Position numbers and translations under genes: made by a program. A stretch of 64,000 nt of DNA, taken from the NCBI RefSeq assembly GCF_903944925.1, contig NZ_CAJATU010000082.1, positions 1-64,000 of the forward strand. Reading direction: 5' to 3'. Position 1 is the stretch's first letter. Each line of letters opens with the position of its first letter. Shown in pieces: positions 37,108-44,881 of this stretch. This DNA comes from an uncultured Rhodopila sp. Lineage in GTDB: Bacteria > Pseudomonadota > Alphaproteobacteria > Acetobacterales > Acetobacteraceae. The notes under the pieces are model-generated. The model did no database searches. It was given only the letters and a program-made list of their open reading frames with translations, and was not told the origin of the DNA.

Positions 37108-37256
37108 TGCTCATCCCCTTTGTCGGCCGGCTGGTCCGGCTGACAAAGGTTCTGAACCAAGTGTGAGTAAAGCGGCTTACAACCGTGTTGCAGTTCGAAG
37201 ACTCACGCCGTTGTGCTTTCGGACAAACATCGATTATCAGTTCGCAGATTAAAGAA

Positions 37257-38459
37257 CTACTTCGAAGCCGTGCGGGTCCGGTCGTCGGCATCGATGGAGG
37301 ACGGCAGATACACCGCGATGCAGCCCTTGCTGACCACCGGACAGGGATTCGTCGGATCCGACGCACCGGCGGCCGGAAAGCCGATGGGCACGAAAACATG
37401 GTGCGACACCTTGTCGGCGGCGACGGAATGGGCGGAGGTGGAGGTGGCGACATTGCCGTCGAAGACGTTCGATTTGGCATCGACCGTGCCAAGGACGGGC
37501 GTGATCTTGCCGGTGTTGTCGGTGTTGTTTCTCGCCGCGAGGTAGTAATGGTTCGATGCGGAATCATACCACACCTCGTCCGAACCGCCTACCTGCGGAA
37601 TGTTCGCCACGACCCGTCCGCTGACCAGGTCGATGACCACGGACTGCGTCAGCACGTTCGGGCTGGTGCCGAAGGAGGCGCTGCAGCCGATGATGGCCTG
37701 GTTGTCCGGTCCCAGCGACAGTCCGGCCGGCGAGCAGTTGCTGACCGGATAGACCTTGGTCACGCTCTGGCTCGACGGGTCGATCACCGCGATGCCGCCC
37801 TGCGTCGCATCGGTTGGAACGATCTGCGGCACCGAAACGTAGAACAGTCCGGTCTTCGGCGACCATTGCGACTGCTCGATGCCGGTTGTCGTTGCATCGG
37901 GCGTGCCGTTGGTGCCATCGAACACAATCTTGCCGACGACCGTGCGCGTATCGGTGTTGATGAAGGTGACGAAGGGCGGTGAATCGGCGTTGTTGGCGAC
38001 AGCGAGGAGATGGTCCGCGGAATCCCACGCCATCTCATCGCACCGGAATTTGCCGCCGGTGGGAATCGTTGCGACAATCTGGAAGCTGGCGATGTCGATC
38101 ACCTTGACCGTGCTGTCGCCGTCGCCGGCCCAGACTTCCTTGTTGCCGACAATGGTGACGCCGTCGGGTCCGGAGATGCTGGTGGTCGCCAGCGACCCGG
38201 CAAAGCCGCCGACACGGCCGATGAACGTGGCATCCCGAGGATTGAAGAAATCCACCGAAGCATTGGTTCGGTCGGCCAGAACGTAAAGGTTGATCTTCGC
38301 ATCGACGAAGCTGATGTCGAAGGCGCCGAGGCCTTTGTCGCTGTTGACGTCGATCGTGTCGACCAGGACCATATGCTCGTCGGCGCGCACCTGTTTCAGC
38401 GGTGCTGCAAGCAGAACGAATGGAATCGCGCACAGGGCGGCGTACTTGAACTTGGACAT
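37257..38459 (-). CDS. Exported beta-propeller protein
   Basis: 400 residues with a signal peptide (AIPFVLLAAPLKQVRA). Repeated blades read NKEVWAGDGDSTVKVIDIAS, DSADHLLAVANNADSPPFVTF and YDSASNHYYLAARNNTDN, the YncE/NHL-like pattern. Seven blades are plausible. Two pairs of Cys (NCSPAGLS/IGCSAS and PCPVVSKGC) could form disulphides. It probably binds rather than catalyses. It lies 149 bp upstream of the phosphoesterase on the same strand. The 222 bp before its start, up to gspK, show no gene. Confidence 0.85.
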   Translation of the reverse strand: MSKFKYAALCAIPFVLLAAPLKQVRADEHMVLVDTIDVNSDKGLGAFDISFVDAKINLYVLADRTNASVDFFNPRDATFIGRVGGFAGSLATTSISGPDGVTIVGNKEVWAGDGDSTVKVIDIASFQIVATIPTGGKFRCDEMAWDSADHLLAVANNADSPPFVTFINTDTRTVVGKIVFDGTNGTPDATTTGIEQSQWSPKTGLFYVSVPQIVPTDATQGGIAVIDPSSQSVTKVYPVSNCSPAGLSLGPDNQAIIGCSASFGTSPNVLTQSVVIDLVSGRVVANIPQVGGSDEVWYDSASNHYYLAARNNTDNTGKITPVLGTVDAKSNVFDGNVATSTSAHSVAADKVSHHVFVPIGFPAAGASDPTNPCPVVSKGCIAVYLPSSIDADDRTRTASK

Positions 38460-38681
38460 CGTGTAATCCCCCGGTTATATTTACGACAACAAATGCCAGG
38501 CGCCGCGGTCGCAGTCGGGGCAATTCAACTTCCGGATAGACCATAATGGCCGCTCGATCCCGCCCGACGCCAAACCGCCGTTTGCCGGATACGATTCAGT
38601 GATTTCGTCGCGGCGCCGGCAAGAAAGCGCCGTAGCGCGCCCATATCGCGCCCGGGCGCACCAAGCCATTGCGGCCAAGGA

Positions 38682-39545
38682 CTAAAATGCCCCGGCAATC
38701 CTGGTGCCGTTCACAGCCGCGGTGACGCGCTGGCGCAACAGAATGTTCACGCGCGGCGCGCCGCTCTGGAAGTCCGCCGCCGCAACGACCTCCTCGGAGT
38801 AACGCGCCGCATCCCGGCCCAGCGCGGTCACGCTGATTCGCACGATATCCTCGGCGGTCTGCTGCGCGGTCAGGACCTCCTCGGCCACGCCCGCGGCATC
38901 CGTCAGTGCCAGCGCAACGATCGGGTCGCGCGTCGTGATGTCCGGATCACTGTCCGTAAGCACGGTCACGTGTGGTGCCAGACGCTCAAGCAGCGCCGGG
39001 GTCATGCCCAGTACGTCCGCCAGTTCGTCAACGCTCTGGAACGGATTGCCCGGCGGCCCGAATGCCAGCCCGGCGGCCTGGTATTCCGGCGCCTTGGCGC
39101 CCCCCGGCCGCGCCTTCACGCCCGAAGTCCGCCAGTCCAAAATCGCCGCCGCCAGCCGCTCGGCCTGCGCCGGGGGAGCGCCGGTTTCAATCATCAGCGC
39201 ACGCAACAGCCCCAGCGAGGCGGTATTGAGATTGACCCGATCCGCTTCGTTGGCGACACGAACCAGCACCGGCGTCCCGCCGATGCGTAACGACTGCTCG
39301 ACCCCGCCGGCCCGGAGGCCCGGATCATGCGCCGCCTGCATGGCGAACATCACCCGCGCGACAGCGCCATCCGCCGCGGCGCGCAACACCGCCTCCTGCT
39401 TCAGGTTGTCCGCCAGGCGGGTGTCCGACCGACCGGACGCGACAAGCTGCGTCCCGAGAAGTGCGAGGAAACCCAAGGTCCAAAGCACGATCAGCAGGGC
39501 GAACCCGGATTGGCGGGGGCTGACGACCACACCCTGCGATCGCAT
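38682..39545 (-). CDS. gspK: Type II secretion minor pseudopilin GspK
   Basis: About 287 residues. A prepilin-like N-terminus (RQSGFALLIVLWTLGFLALL) has Gly before Phe at the cleavage site but lacks the usual Glu5, as is typical of GspK. The large domain has RVNLNTASLGLLRALMIETG and the helix-hairpin-helix-like FQSVDELADVLGMTPALLERL. GspK caps the pseudopilus tip. I used the ATG at 39545; the ORF track starts 69 bp earlier. GspH, I, J, E, F, L and M are not in the window. Confidence 0.9.
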   Translation of the reverse strand: MRSQGVVVSPRQSGFALLIVLWTLGFLALLGTQLVASGRSDTRLADNLKQEAVLRAAADGAVARVMFAMQAAHDPGLRAGGVEQSLRIGGTPVLVRVANEADRVNLNTASLGLLRALMIETGAPPAQAERLAAAILDWRTSGVKARPGGAKAPEYQAAGLAFGPPGNPFQSVDELADVLGMTPALLERLAPHVTVLTDSDPDITTRDPIVALALTDAAGVAEEVLTAQQTAEDIVRISVTALGRDAARYSEEVVAAADFQSGAPRVNILLRQRVTAAVNGTRIAGAF

Positions 39546-39626
39546 TGTCGATCCTGCCTTCCTGCCACGGGCGGCCAGTATCGCCGAAGATGCTCCGGAT
39601 GCCCAGATCATCACCGGCCGGCAGTA

Positions 39627-40211
39627 TTACTCGCCGACGGGCGATGTCGCGTCGCCGACGGGAAACCGCATCGTCCAGGCCGTCCCGCCGACGGTTTCCA
39701 CCTCCAGCGTGCCGCCGATTTGCTGCATCAGCCGGCGTGCGAGGCCGACCCCGTGGCGGCGGCTTTCTGGATCGGCGACATAGCCGGATCCGTCGTCGGT
39801 GATCTGCACCATGCCCCGGTCCGGGTGCCCGTCGGGCCGGACGCTGACGACGATCGATCCGCCGCGTTCATCAAAGGCATGTTCGTAGCTGTTCGATACG
39901 AGTTCGGCGATGACCAGCCCCAGCGCGGTCGCCGCCGTCAGGTCCAGGGAGAGCGGTTCCGACTGGCACAGAAGCGAAACAGGAAACGGGGCTTGCGGCT
40001 GAAGCTCCGGCAGGTTTTCGCACAGCAGCCTGGCATAGGCGCCGAAATCCAGGTTCGATCCCATGCCGACGCCAAGCAGATGGTCGTAGACGGTGGCCAG
40101 GGTCATGACCCGGTGGTCAAGGAGGCGCGTTTCGGCCACGCCTGCCTGCACAAGCCATACAGCCTCGCCACGCTGCAACTGGCGCTGACGATCGTCGATG
40201 ACATGGTGCAC
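39627..40211 (-). pseudogene. N-terminally truncated sensor histidine kinase (HWE/HisKA_2 type)
   Basis: From RVMTLATVYDHLLGV onwards the frame matches the end of a HisKA_2 dimerisation domain and a HATPase_c domain (ALGLVIAELVSNSYEHAF, DDGSGY, GVGLARRLMQQIGG). The DHRVKN phospho-acceptor region and any sensor are missing. The first 35 residues of the ORF do not resemble a kinase and are read through the other-strand response-regulator fragment. The gene is therefore probably broken; a short functional ATPase-only protein cannot be excluded. Confidence 0.6.
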
Positions 40212-40316
40212 GGCAAGCGGCCGCCGCGCACGCTGCCGCCCGGCATGCTGCTGCTGGGCCTGAACCCGGCGGCCGCCGCCGCCCGGCCGGCCTCGGCGGC
40301 GAAGCTGCTGGTTTAG
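40126..40316 (+). pseudogene. Response-regulator receiver fragment (C-terminal part)
   Basis: The plus frame ending at the TAG of 40314-40316 reads FGHACLHKPYSLATLQLAL and continues VDDMVHG with a proline-rich tail. The Lys-Pro after a hydrophobic strand resembles the last beta strand and helix of a receiver domain. Nothing receiver-like is readable upstream because the histidine-kinase fragment begins there on the opposite strand. It appears to be a remnant joined at about 40110-40130. The assignment is moderate because the piece is only about 60 residues long. Confidence 0.45.
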
Positions 40317-40323
40317 CGGGTGA

Positions 40324-41265
40324 TCATACCAGCCAGGTCGCCTCGTTCTCGCCCCACTCCCGCCCGTCGCGCAGCCGGCTCTCCAGCAGCCTGAACCGCT
40401 CGACCAGGAAGTCGATCACCACCCGGGTGCGTGGCGCCATGTGGCGGCGGGACGGATACACGACGAACGCCGGGCGGCGGCGCGCGACATAGTCCGGCAG
40501 CAGCCGGTACAGCCGGCTCGAGCGGATGTCGTTGACCGTGATGGGATCGCCGAGCAGCGCGATGCCGTACCCGGCCAGCGCCGCCTGCCGGGCCACCAGG
40601 CTGTTATTGGACCGGAACGCGCCGGTCACCTCGACATCCACCGTGCCGTCCGGCCCGGTGAACGCCCAGTGCGTGCTGTCGCGGCCGACGTCGTGGATGA
40701 TGCAGGTGTGGTTCACCAGTTCCGAGGGATGCGACGGCGCGCCGTAACGCTCCAGGTAGGCCGGCGCCGCGACCGGCGCGGAGCCGAGCGTGGCGATGGC
40801 GCGCGACACCAGCGAGGTATCCGGCGACTGGCCGAAGCGCAGCGCCAGATCGAGGCGCTCCTCCACCAGGTCGTTCATCTCCTCGCTGACCACGAGGTCC
40901 AGCGACAGCCCGGGATATTCCCGCATCAGCGCGGTCAGTTCCGGCACCAGCAGGATCGCCGCGCCCACCGGTATGCCGATACGCACCAAGCCGGTGGGGG
41001 CACCCCCGTTGCGGCCGAAGGTGTCTTCGAGGTCCTCGGCTTCCTCCAGCAGATGGCGGGCGCGGCTGACCAGGCCCTGGCCGTCGTCGGTCAGGCTGAG
41101 CTTGCGGGTGGTGCGATGGAACAGCCGCACCCCGAAATGCTCTTCGAGCTGCGCCACCTGGCGGGTCACGGCCGACTGGCTGGCGTTGGTTTCCCGCGCC
41201 ACGGCGGAGAACGAGCCGGTCTCCACGACCCGGACGAATGTCTTCAGGCCGGCGATCAGGTCCAT
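40324..41265 (-). CDS. LysR-family transcriptional regulator
   Basis: 313 residues. N-terminal winged helix-turn-helix: LKTFVRVVETGSFSAVARET, SQSAVTRQVAQLEEHFGVRL and HRTTRKLSLTDDG. The C-terminal ligand-binding domain includes VRIGIPVGAAILLVPELTAL. The target genes are not obvious; the gene diverges from a small exported protein. The 227-bp gap contains an 11-bp direct repeat at 41336-41369 that could be its site. Confidence 0.93.
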   Translation of the reverse strand: MDLIAGLKTFVRVVETGSFSAVARETNASQSAVTRQVAQLEEHFGVRLFHRTTRKLSLTDDGQGLVSRARHLLEEAEDLEDTFGRNGGAPTGLVRIGIPVGAAILLVPELTALMREYPGLSLDLVVSEEMNDLVEERLDLALRFGQSPDTSLVSRAIATLGSAPVAAPAYLERYGAPSHPSELVNHTCIIHDVGRDSTHWAFTGPDGTVDVEVTGAFRSNNSLVARQAALAGYGIALLGDPITVNDIRSSRLYRLLPDYVARRRPAFVVYPSRRHMAPRTRVVIDFLVERFRLLESRLRDGREWGENEATWLV

Positions 41266-41335
41266 CGCCGCTCCGGCATGGTGTGGGACGTCATGCGCAC
41301 GGACATGACTTCCAGCAAATCGGTATTGCCGCGCT

Positions 41336-41369
41336 GCGTCAACGGCCGCCCCGGTGGAGCGTCAACGGC
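41336..41369. repeat. Pair of 11-bp direct repeats in the LysR divergent region
   Basis: GCGTCAACGGC occurs at 41336-41346 and again at 41359-41369. The spacing is 23 bp, about two helical turns, so both copies face the same side of the DNA. It lies between the LysR-type regulator and the small exported protein gene and is a candidate regulator site. Confidence 0.45.
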
Positions 41370-41492
41370 GTTCCCCGAATGTCACCCATTCGTGCAGACC
41401 GCGCCGGAAAGATGGGCAGTGCGCCTATGTCCTGGGCCACGGCTGTCTGGCCTGATCCGGTCCGCCGGGTGGCCGCCGGAATGGAGATTGCC

Positions 41493-41615
41493 ATGAAACG
41501 CTTGATTTTAGCTGCAATCGCAGTGCTGAGCCTGGGTGTCGGAACGGCCTTCGCGCAATCCTTCGCGCATGAAGCCGCGCCCGCGGGTCAGCAGCAGAAA
41601 GCGACAGGGAACTAA
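41493..41615 (+). CDS. Very small exported protein
   Basis: 40 residues: KRLILAAIAVLSLGVGTAFA is a clear signal peptide with an AFA/Q cleavage site, leaving a mature peptide of about 19 residues (QSFAHEAAPAGQQQKATGN). The ATG has ATGGAGATTGCC upstream, giving a GGAG ribosome-binding site. The ORF track hides it in a longer frame. It diverges from the LysR gene. Function unknown. Confidence 0.6.
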   Translation: MKRLILAAIAVLSLGVGTAFAQSFAHEAAPAGQQQKATGN

Positions 41616-41668
41616 GTCGGTTCCCCCTGTGGGCGGATGAGGGCGTTCAGCACGGCTGCTCCCTCACC

Positions 41669-41739
41669 GTCATGGCGTGTCCCGGCCATCTTCGCACCGC
41701 CGTTGGAGCGCGGATGGCCGGGACACGCCCGGCCATGAC
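41669..41739. repeat. REP-like long imperfect palindrome
   Basis: The left arm GTCATGGC plus GTGTCCCGGCCATC pairs with the right arm GATGGCCGGGACAC plus GCCATGAC, giving a 22-bp stem broken by a 5-base insertion (GCCCG) in the right arm, with a 22-base loop. The right arm by itself is also a palindrome, ATGGCCGGG-N5-CCCGGCCAT, and recurs at 44792. It lies between the small exported protein and the threonine-synthase-like gene. Confidence 0.7.
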
Positions 41740-41824
41740 TGTGGGGGTGGAAAGGCCGCCCTGTTCGGATGCAAATTGACGCTGCCGCTTGAGCGACTCC
41801 GCCATTCCGCTCACACTCAGGCGC

Positions 41825-42958
41825 ATGCAGATCGACTATATCGACCCCCGCTCCGGCGCCACTTTCCCGCTCGACCAACCGCGCTGGTGCGGGCCGGGGC
41901 AAGTGCCGCTGCTCCTCACGCCGATGCCGGGACTGCGCCGCGAGCAGATCGACACCACCACGCGCAGCCTGTGGCGCTACCGCGCCGCCTTCCCGCTGCA
42001 AACCGATGACCCCGTCACCCTGGGCGAAGGCTGCACACCGCTGATCCCGCGCATCGTCGCCGGGGTGCGCGTGCTGATGAAGTACGAATGGTTCAACCCG
42101 ACCTGCAGCTTCAAGGATCGCGGCGCCAGCGTCATGCTGTCGTTGCTCCGCGCGCAGGGCATCCGCCACGTGCTGGAGGACAGCTCCGGCAACGGCGGTG
42201 CCGCGGTGTCCGCCTACGCCGCGGCGGGCGGCATTGCGGCCACCATCCTGACGCCGGCCTCCACCAGCCCGGCCAAGACCGTGCAGATGCGCGCCCACGG
42301 CGCGGCGGTGGAGTTGATCCCCGGCACCCGCCAGGACACCGCGGATGCCGCCGTCGCCCGCTCAGGCGATATCTTCTACGCCAGCCACAACTGGCACCCG
42401 TTCTTCCTGCACGGCACCAAGACGCTTGCCTACGAGATCTGGGAAGACCTGGGTTTCCGCGTCCCGGACAACATCATCACCCCCTGCGGCGCCGGCTCCA
42501 CCGTTCTCGGCTGCCAGATCGGCTTTTCCGAGTTGTTCCGCTCCGGCCAGATCCCTTCGCTGCCGCGCATCTTCGCCGCCCAGCCCGCCAACTGCGCGCC
42601 GATAGCCGCGGCATTCATGGCCGGCGGGGACGACCCGGTGCCGACGACCATCACGCCCACCATGGCGGAGGGCACCGCCATCGCGCATCCCGTGCGGCTG
42701 CGCGAGGTGCTCGGCACCCTGCGCGAAACCCGCGGCGGCGCCGTCACCCTGACCGAAGCTGAAATCGGCGCCGCCACGCTGGATCTCGCCCGCATCGGAA
42801 TTTATGTCGAGCCGACATGCGCACAGGCGGCCGCGGCGTTCGGCAAGCTGCTGGAAACCGGCACGATCACGCCGGAGCAGACCACGGTGCTGGTGATGAC
42901 CGGAACCGGCTTGAAGGCGACGCCGCGAATCGCCGAACTGCTGGGGATTGCGCTATGA
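41825..42958 (+). CDS. Threonine-synthase-like PLP-dependent enzyme
   Basis: 377 residues, fold-type II PLP enzyme. The N-terminal section has DYIDPRSGATFPLDQPRW, then LGEGCTPLIPR; the PLP lysine is K97 in NPTCSFKDRGASVM; the phosphate-binding loop is DSSGNGGAAVSAYA. The pattern fits threonine synthase/diaminopropionate-lyase relatives, and the substrate is uncertain. The ATG at 41825 is used; the ORF track begins at a TTG at 41789. The next gene is another PLP enzyme 65 bp on. Confidence 0.85.
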   Translation: MQIDYIDPRSGATFPLDQPRWCGPGQVPLLLTPMPGLRREQIDTTTRSLWRYRAAFPLQTDDPVTLGEGCTPLIPRIVAGVRVLMKYEWFNPTCSFKDRGASVMLSLLRAQGIRHVLEDSSGNGGAAVSAYAAAGGIAATILTPASTSPAKTVQMRAHGAAVELIPGTRQDTADAAVARSGDIFYASHNWHPFFLHGTKTLAYEIWEDLGFRVPDNIITPCGAGSTVLGCQIGFSELFRSGQIPSLPRIFAAQPANCAPIAAAFMAGGDDPVPTTITPTMAEGTAIAHPVRLREVLGTLRETRGGAVTLTEAEIGAATLDLARIGIYVEPTCAQAAAAFGKLLETGTITPEQTTVLVMTGTGLKATPRIAELLGIAL

Positions 42959-43023
42959 TCTGTCCGGGTCAACAACGGCCGCGTCCGGCGCCCCGGCGCC
43001 GCCGCTGATTGGGTGCTGCCGAA

Positions 43024-44121
43024 ATGAAGCTCGCCGACTTGCCGACGCCTTGCCTCGTGCTGGACCGCACCGTTCTCGCCCGCAACATCCGCGGGATGGC
43101 GCGGGCGTTGCAACGGCTGAACGTGCCGCTCCGCCCGCACATGAAGACCGCGAAGTCGATTGAGGTGGCCCGCATGGCGCTGGAAGGCCAGCCGGGTGGC
43201 ATCACCGTCTCCACCCTGGCGGAAGCCGAGTATTTCTTCGGCCACGGCATTACCGACATCCTCTATGCCGTCGGGATCACGCCGCAGAAGCTGGAGCGCG
43301 TGGCGAGGTTGAACGCGAGTGGGGCGCAAATAATCGTGATCACAGACGATCCCACCGTCGCGGATGTGATCGCGGCGCAGCCGGCGCCGATACGCACCCT
43401 GATCGAGATCGACAGCGGCGAGGGGCGCGGCGGGGTCCATCCTGACAGCGACCGGGTGATCGAACTGGCCGCCAGGTTGGGTCCCTGCCTTGCTGGACTC
43501 ATGACGCATGCCGGGCACTCTTATTCCGGCCGCCGATCGAGCGAGATTGCGGCGGTTGCCGAGGCCGAGCGGAGCGCCGTGGTGCACGCGGCGGAGCGAT
43601 TGCGGGAGGCCGGCTACCACGCCGGCATCATATCCGCCGGCAGTTCGCCGACGGCGCGGCATGCCGAAAACCTGGCCGGCATCACCGAGATGCGGGCGGG
43701 CGTCTACATGTTCGGCGACCTGTTCCAGGCGGAAATCGAGACCCATGGTGCCGACGGCATCGCGCTGAGCGTCCTGACCAGCATCATCGGCCACAATGCC
43801 GGGCGGGTGCTGATCGATGCCGGCGGCCTGGCCCTGTCGAAGGATCGCAGCACCGAATCCACGCTGCATGACTTCGGCTACGGACTGGCGATGGATATCG
43901 AGGGGCGCCGCAGCTTCGGCCGGGCTATCGTTGCCAAAGCTTATCAGGAGCACGGGGTCATCGAGACCGATCCGCTGTTTCCGATCCATCTGCCCATCGG
44001 CGGCAAGCTGCGGATTGCTCCCAATCACGCCTGCATGACCGCAGCGGCGCATGATCGCTATTTCGTGGTGGATGGAGACCAGCACGTTGCGGCGATTTGG
44101 CATCGTGCGAACGGCTGGTAA
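43024..44121 (+). CDS. DSD1-type D-serine dehydratase / D-threonine aldolase family enzyme
   Basis: About 365 residues, fold-type III. DLPTPCLVLDRTVLARNIRG is the family start; the PLP lysine is in RPHMKTAKS; the C-terminal zinc site is PNHACMTAAAHDRYFVVDGD. It acts on a D-beta-hydroxy amino acid, releasing ammonia or an aldehyde. The pairing with the upstream threonine-synthase-like enzyme suggests a hydroxy-amino-acid pathway. I used the ATG at 43024; the ORF track begins at a GTG 15 bp earlier. Confidence 0.88.
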   Translation: MKLADLPTPCLVLDRTVLARNIRGMARALQRLNVPLRPHMKTAKSIEVARMALEGQPGGITVSTLAEAEYFFGHGITDILYAVGITPQKLERVARLNASGAQIIVITDDPTVADVIAAQPAPIRTLIEIDSGEGRGGVHPDSDRVIELAARLGPCLAGLMTHAGHSYSGRRSSEIAAVAEAERSAVVHAAERLREAGYHAGIISAGSSPTARHAENLAGITEMRAGVYMFGDLFQAEIETHGADGIALSVLTSIIGHNAGRVLIDAGGLALSKDRSTESTLHDFGYGLAMDIEGRRSFGRAIVAKAYQEHGVIETDPLFPIHLPIGGKLRIAPNHACMTAAAHDRYFVVDGDQHVAAIWHRANGW

Positions 44122-44245
44122 ACTTGCCGCTTCCGTGTCCCGGCCGATGTGATACACGTAGCTCCTGACCGCATCCGTTCGTGAAAGGATCTGTGTCTTC
44201 CAGCAGACTGGTCCCAATGACTGGGGGTCGTACCCGGGGTCGTCC

Positions 44246-44716
44246 GTGCCGGTTTCACCCGTGCTTGCGCTGGTGGGGTTCGTCGGTCTGTGCCTGCTGG
44301 TCGGGGCTGTCGGCGGCACGATGACCGCGCATTCGGTGCCCCGCTGGTATGCGACGCTGATCGCTCCTCCCGGGACGCCGCCGAAATGGGTGTTCGCTCC
44401 GGTCTGGAGCGCGATTTACGTCACCGTCGGCGTCGCGGGATGGCTGGTCTGGAGGCGCAACGGCACCTCGCGGGTGCTGCGCCTGTGGGGCTGGCAACTG
44501 GCGGCCAACGCGTTGTGGGCCCCCGCGTTCTTCGGCGCCCACAGCCCGGCCCTGGCGCTGGCGATCATGGCGGTGATGCTGATCCTGATCGGCGCCACGA
44601 TCCGCGCCTTCCGGCCCATACATCGAACGGCGGCGATGCTGATGGTGCCTTATCTGACGTGGTGCCTCTACGCGGCCTATTTGAACATGGGTTTCCTGTT
44701 ACTCAACTACACTTGA
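44246..44716 (+). CDS. tspO: TspO/MBR (CrtK) family tryptophan-rich membrane protein
   Basis: 156 residues, five transmembrane helices. Conserved TspO segments are WYATLIAPPGTPPKWVFAPV, APVWSAIYVTVGVAGWLVW and a C-terminal YLTWCLYAAYLNMG. TspO binds tetrapyrroles and in Rhodobacter affects photosynthesis gene expression, so its presence fits the bchEJ genes. It starts at GTG with no clear strong ribosome-binding site. It is not adjacent to pigment genes here. Confidence 0.92.
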   Translation: MPVSPVLALVGFVGLCLLVGAVGGTMTAHSVPRWYATLIAPPGTPPKWVFAPVWSAIYVTVGVAGWLVWRRNGTSRVLRLWGWQLAANALWAPAFFGAHSPALALAIMAVMLILIGATIRAFRPIHRTAAMLMVPYLTWCLYAAYLNMGFLLLNYT

Positions 44717-44791
44717 CGCCCCGGGGCTGTGGCTGAAGGCGCTTCGGGCGTATCATCCTCGTCGCGGACCCGGATAGCGCTCGCGTTGGGA

Positions 44792-44814
44792 ATGGCCGGG
44801 ACACACCCGGCCAT
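44792..44814. repeat. Second copy of the REP-like palindrome core
   Basis: ATGGCCGGG-ACACA-CCCGGCCAT, a 9-bp inverted repeat, followed by GAC. It matches the right arm of the 41669-41739 element with a single base change in the loop. It sits in the gap between tspO and the phosphoketolase gene. Confidence 0.65.
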
Positions 44815-44881
44815 GACGGAGAGTACGGGGGCTGGCTCGGACGACACTGGCGCCAGCCAACCAATCAGGAGAAATCCCGAC

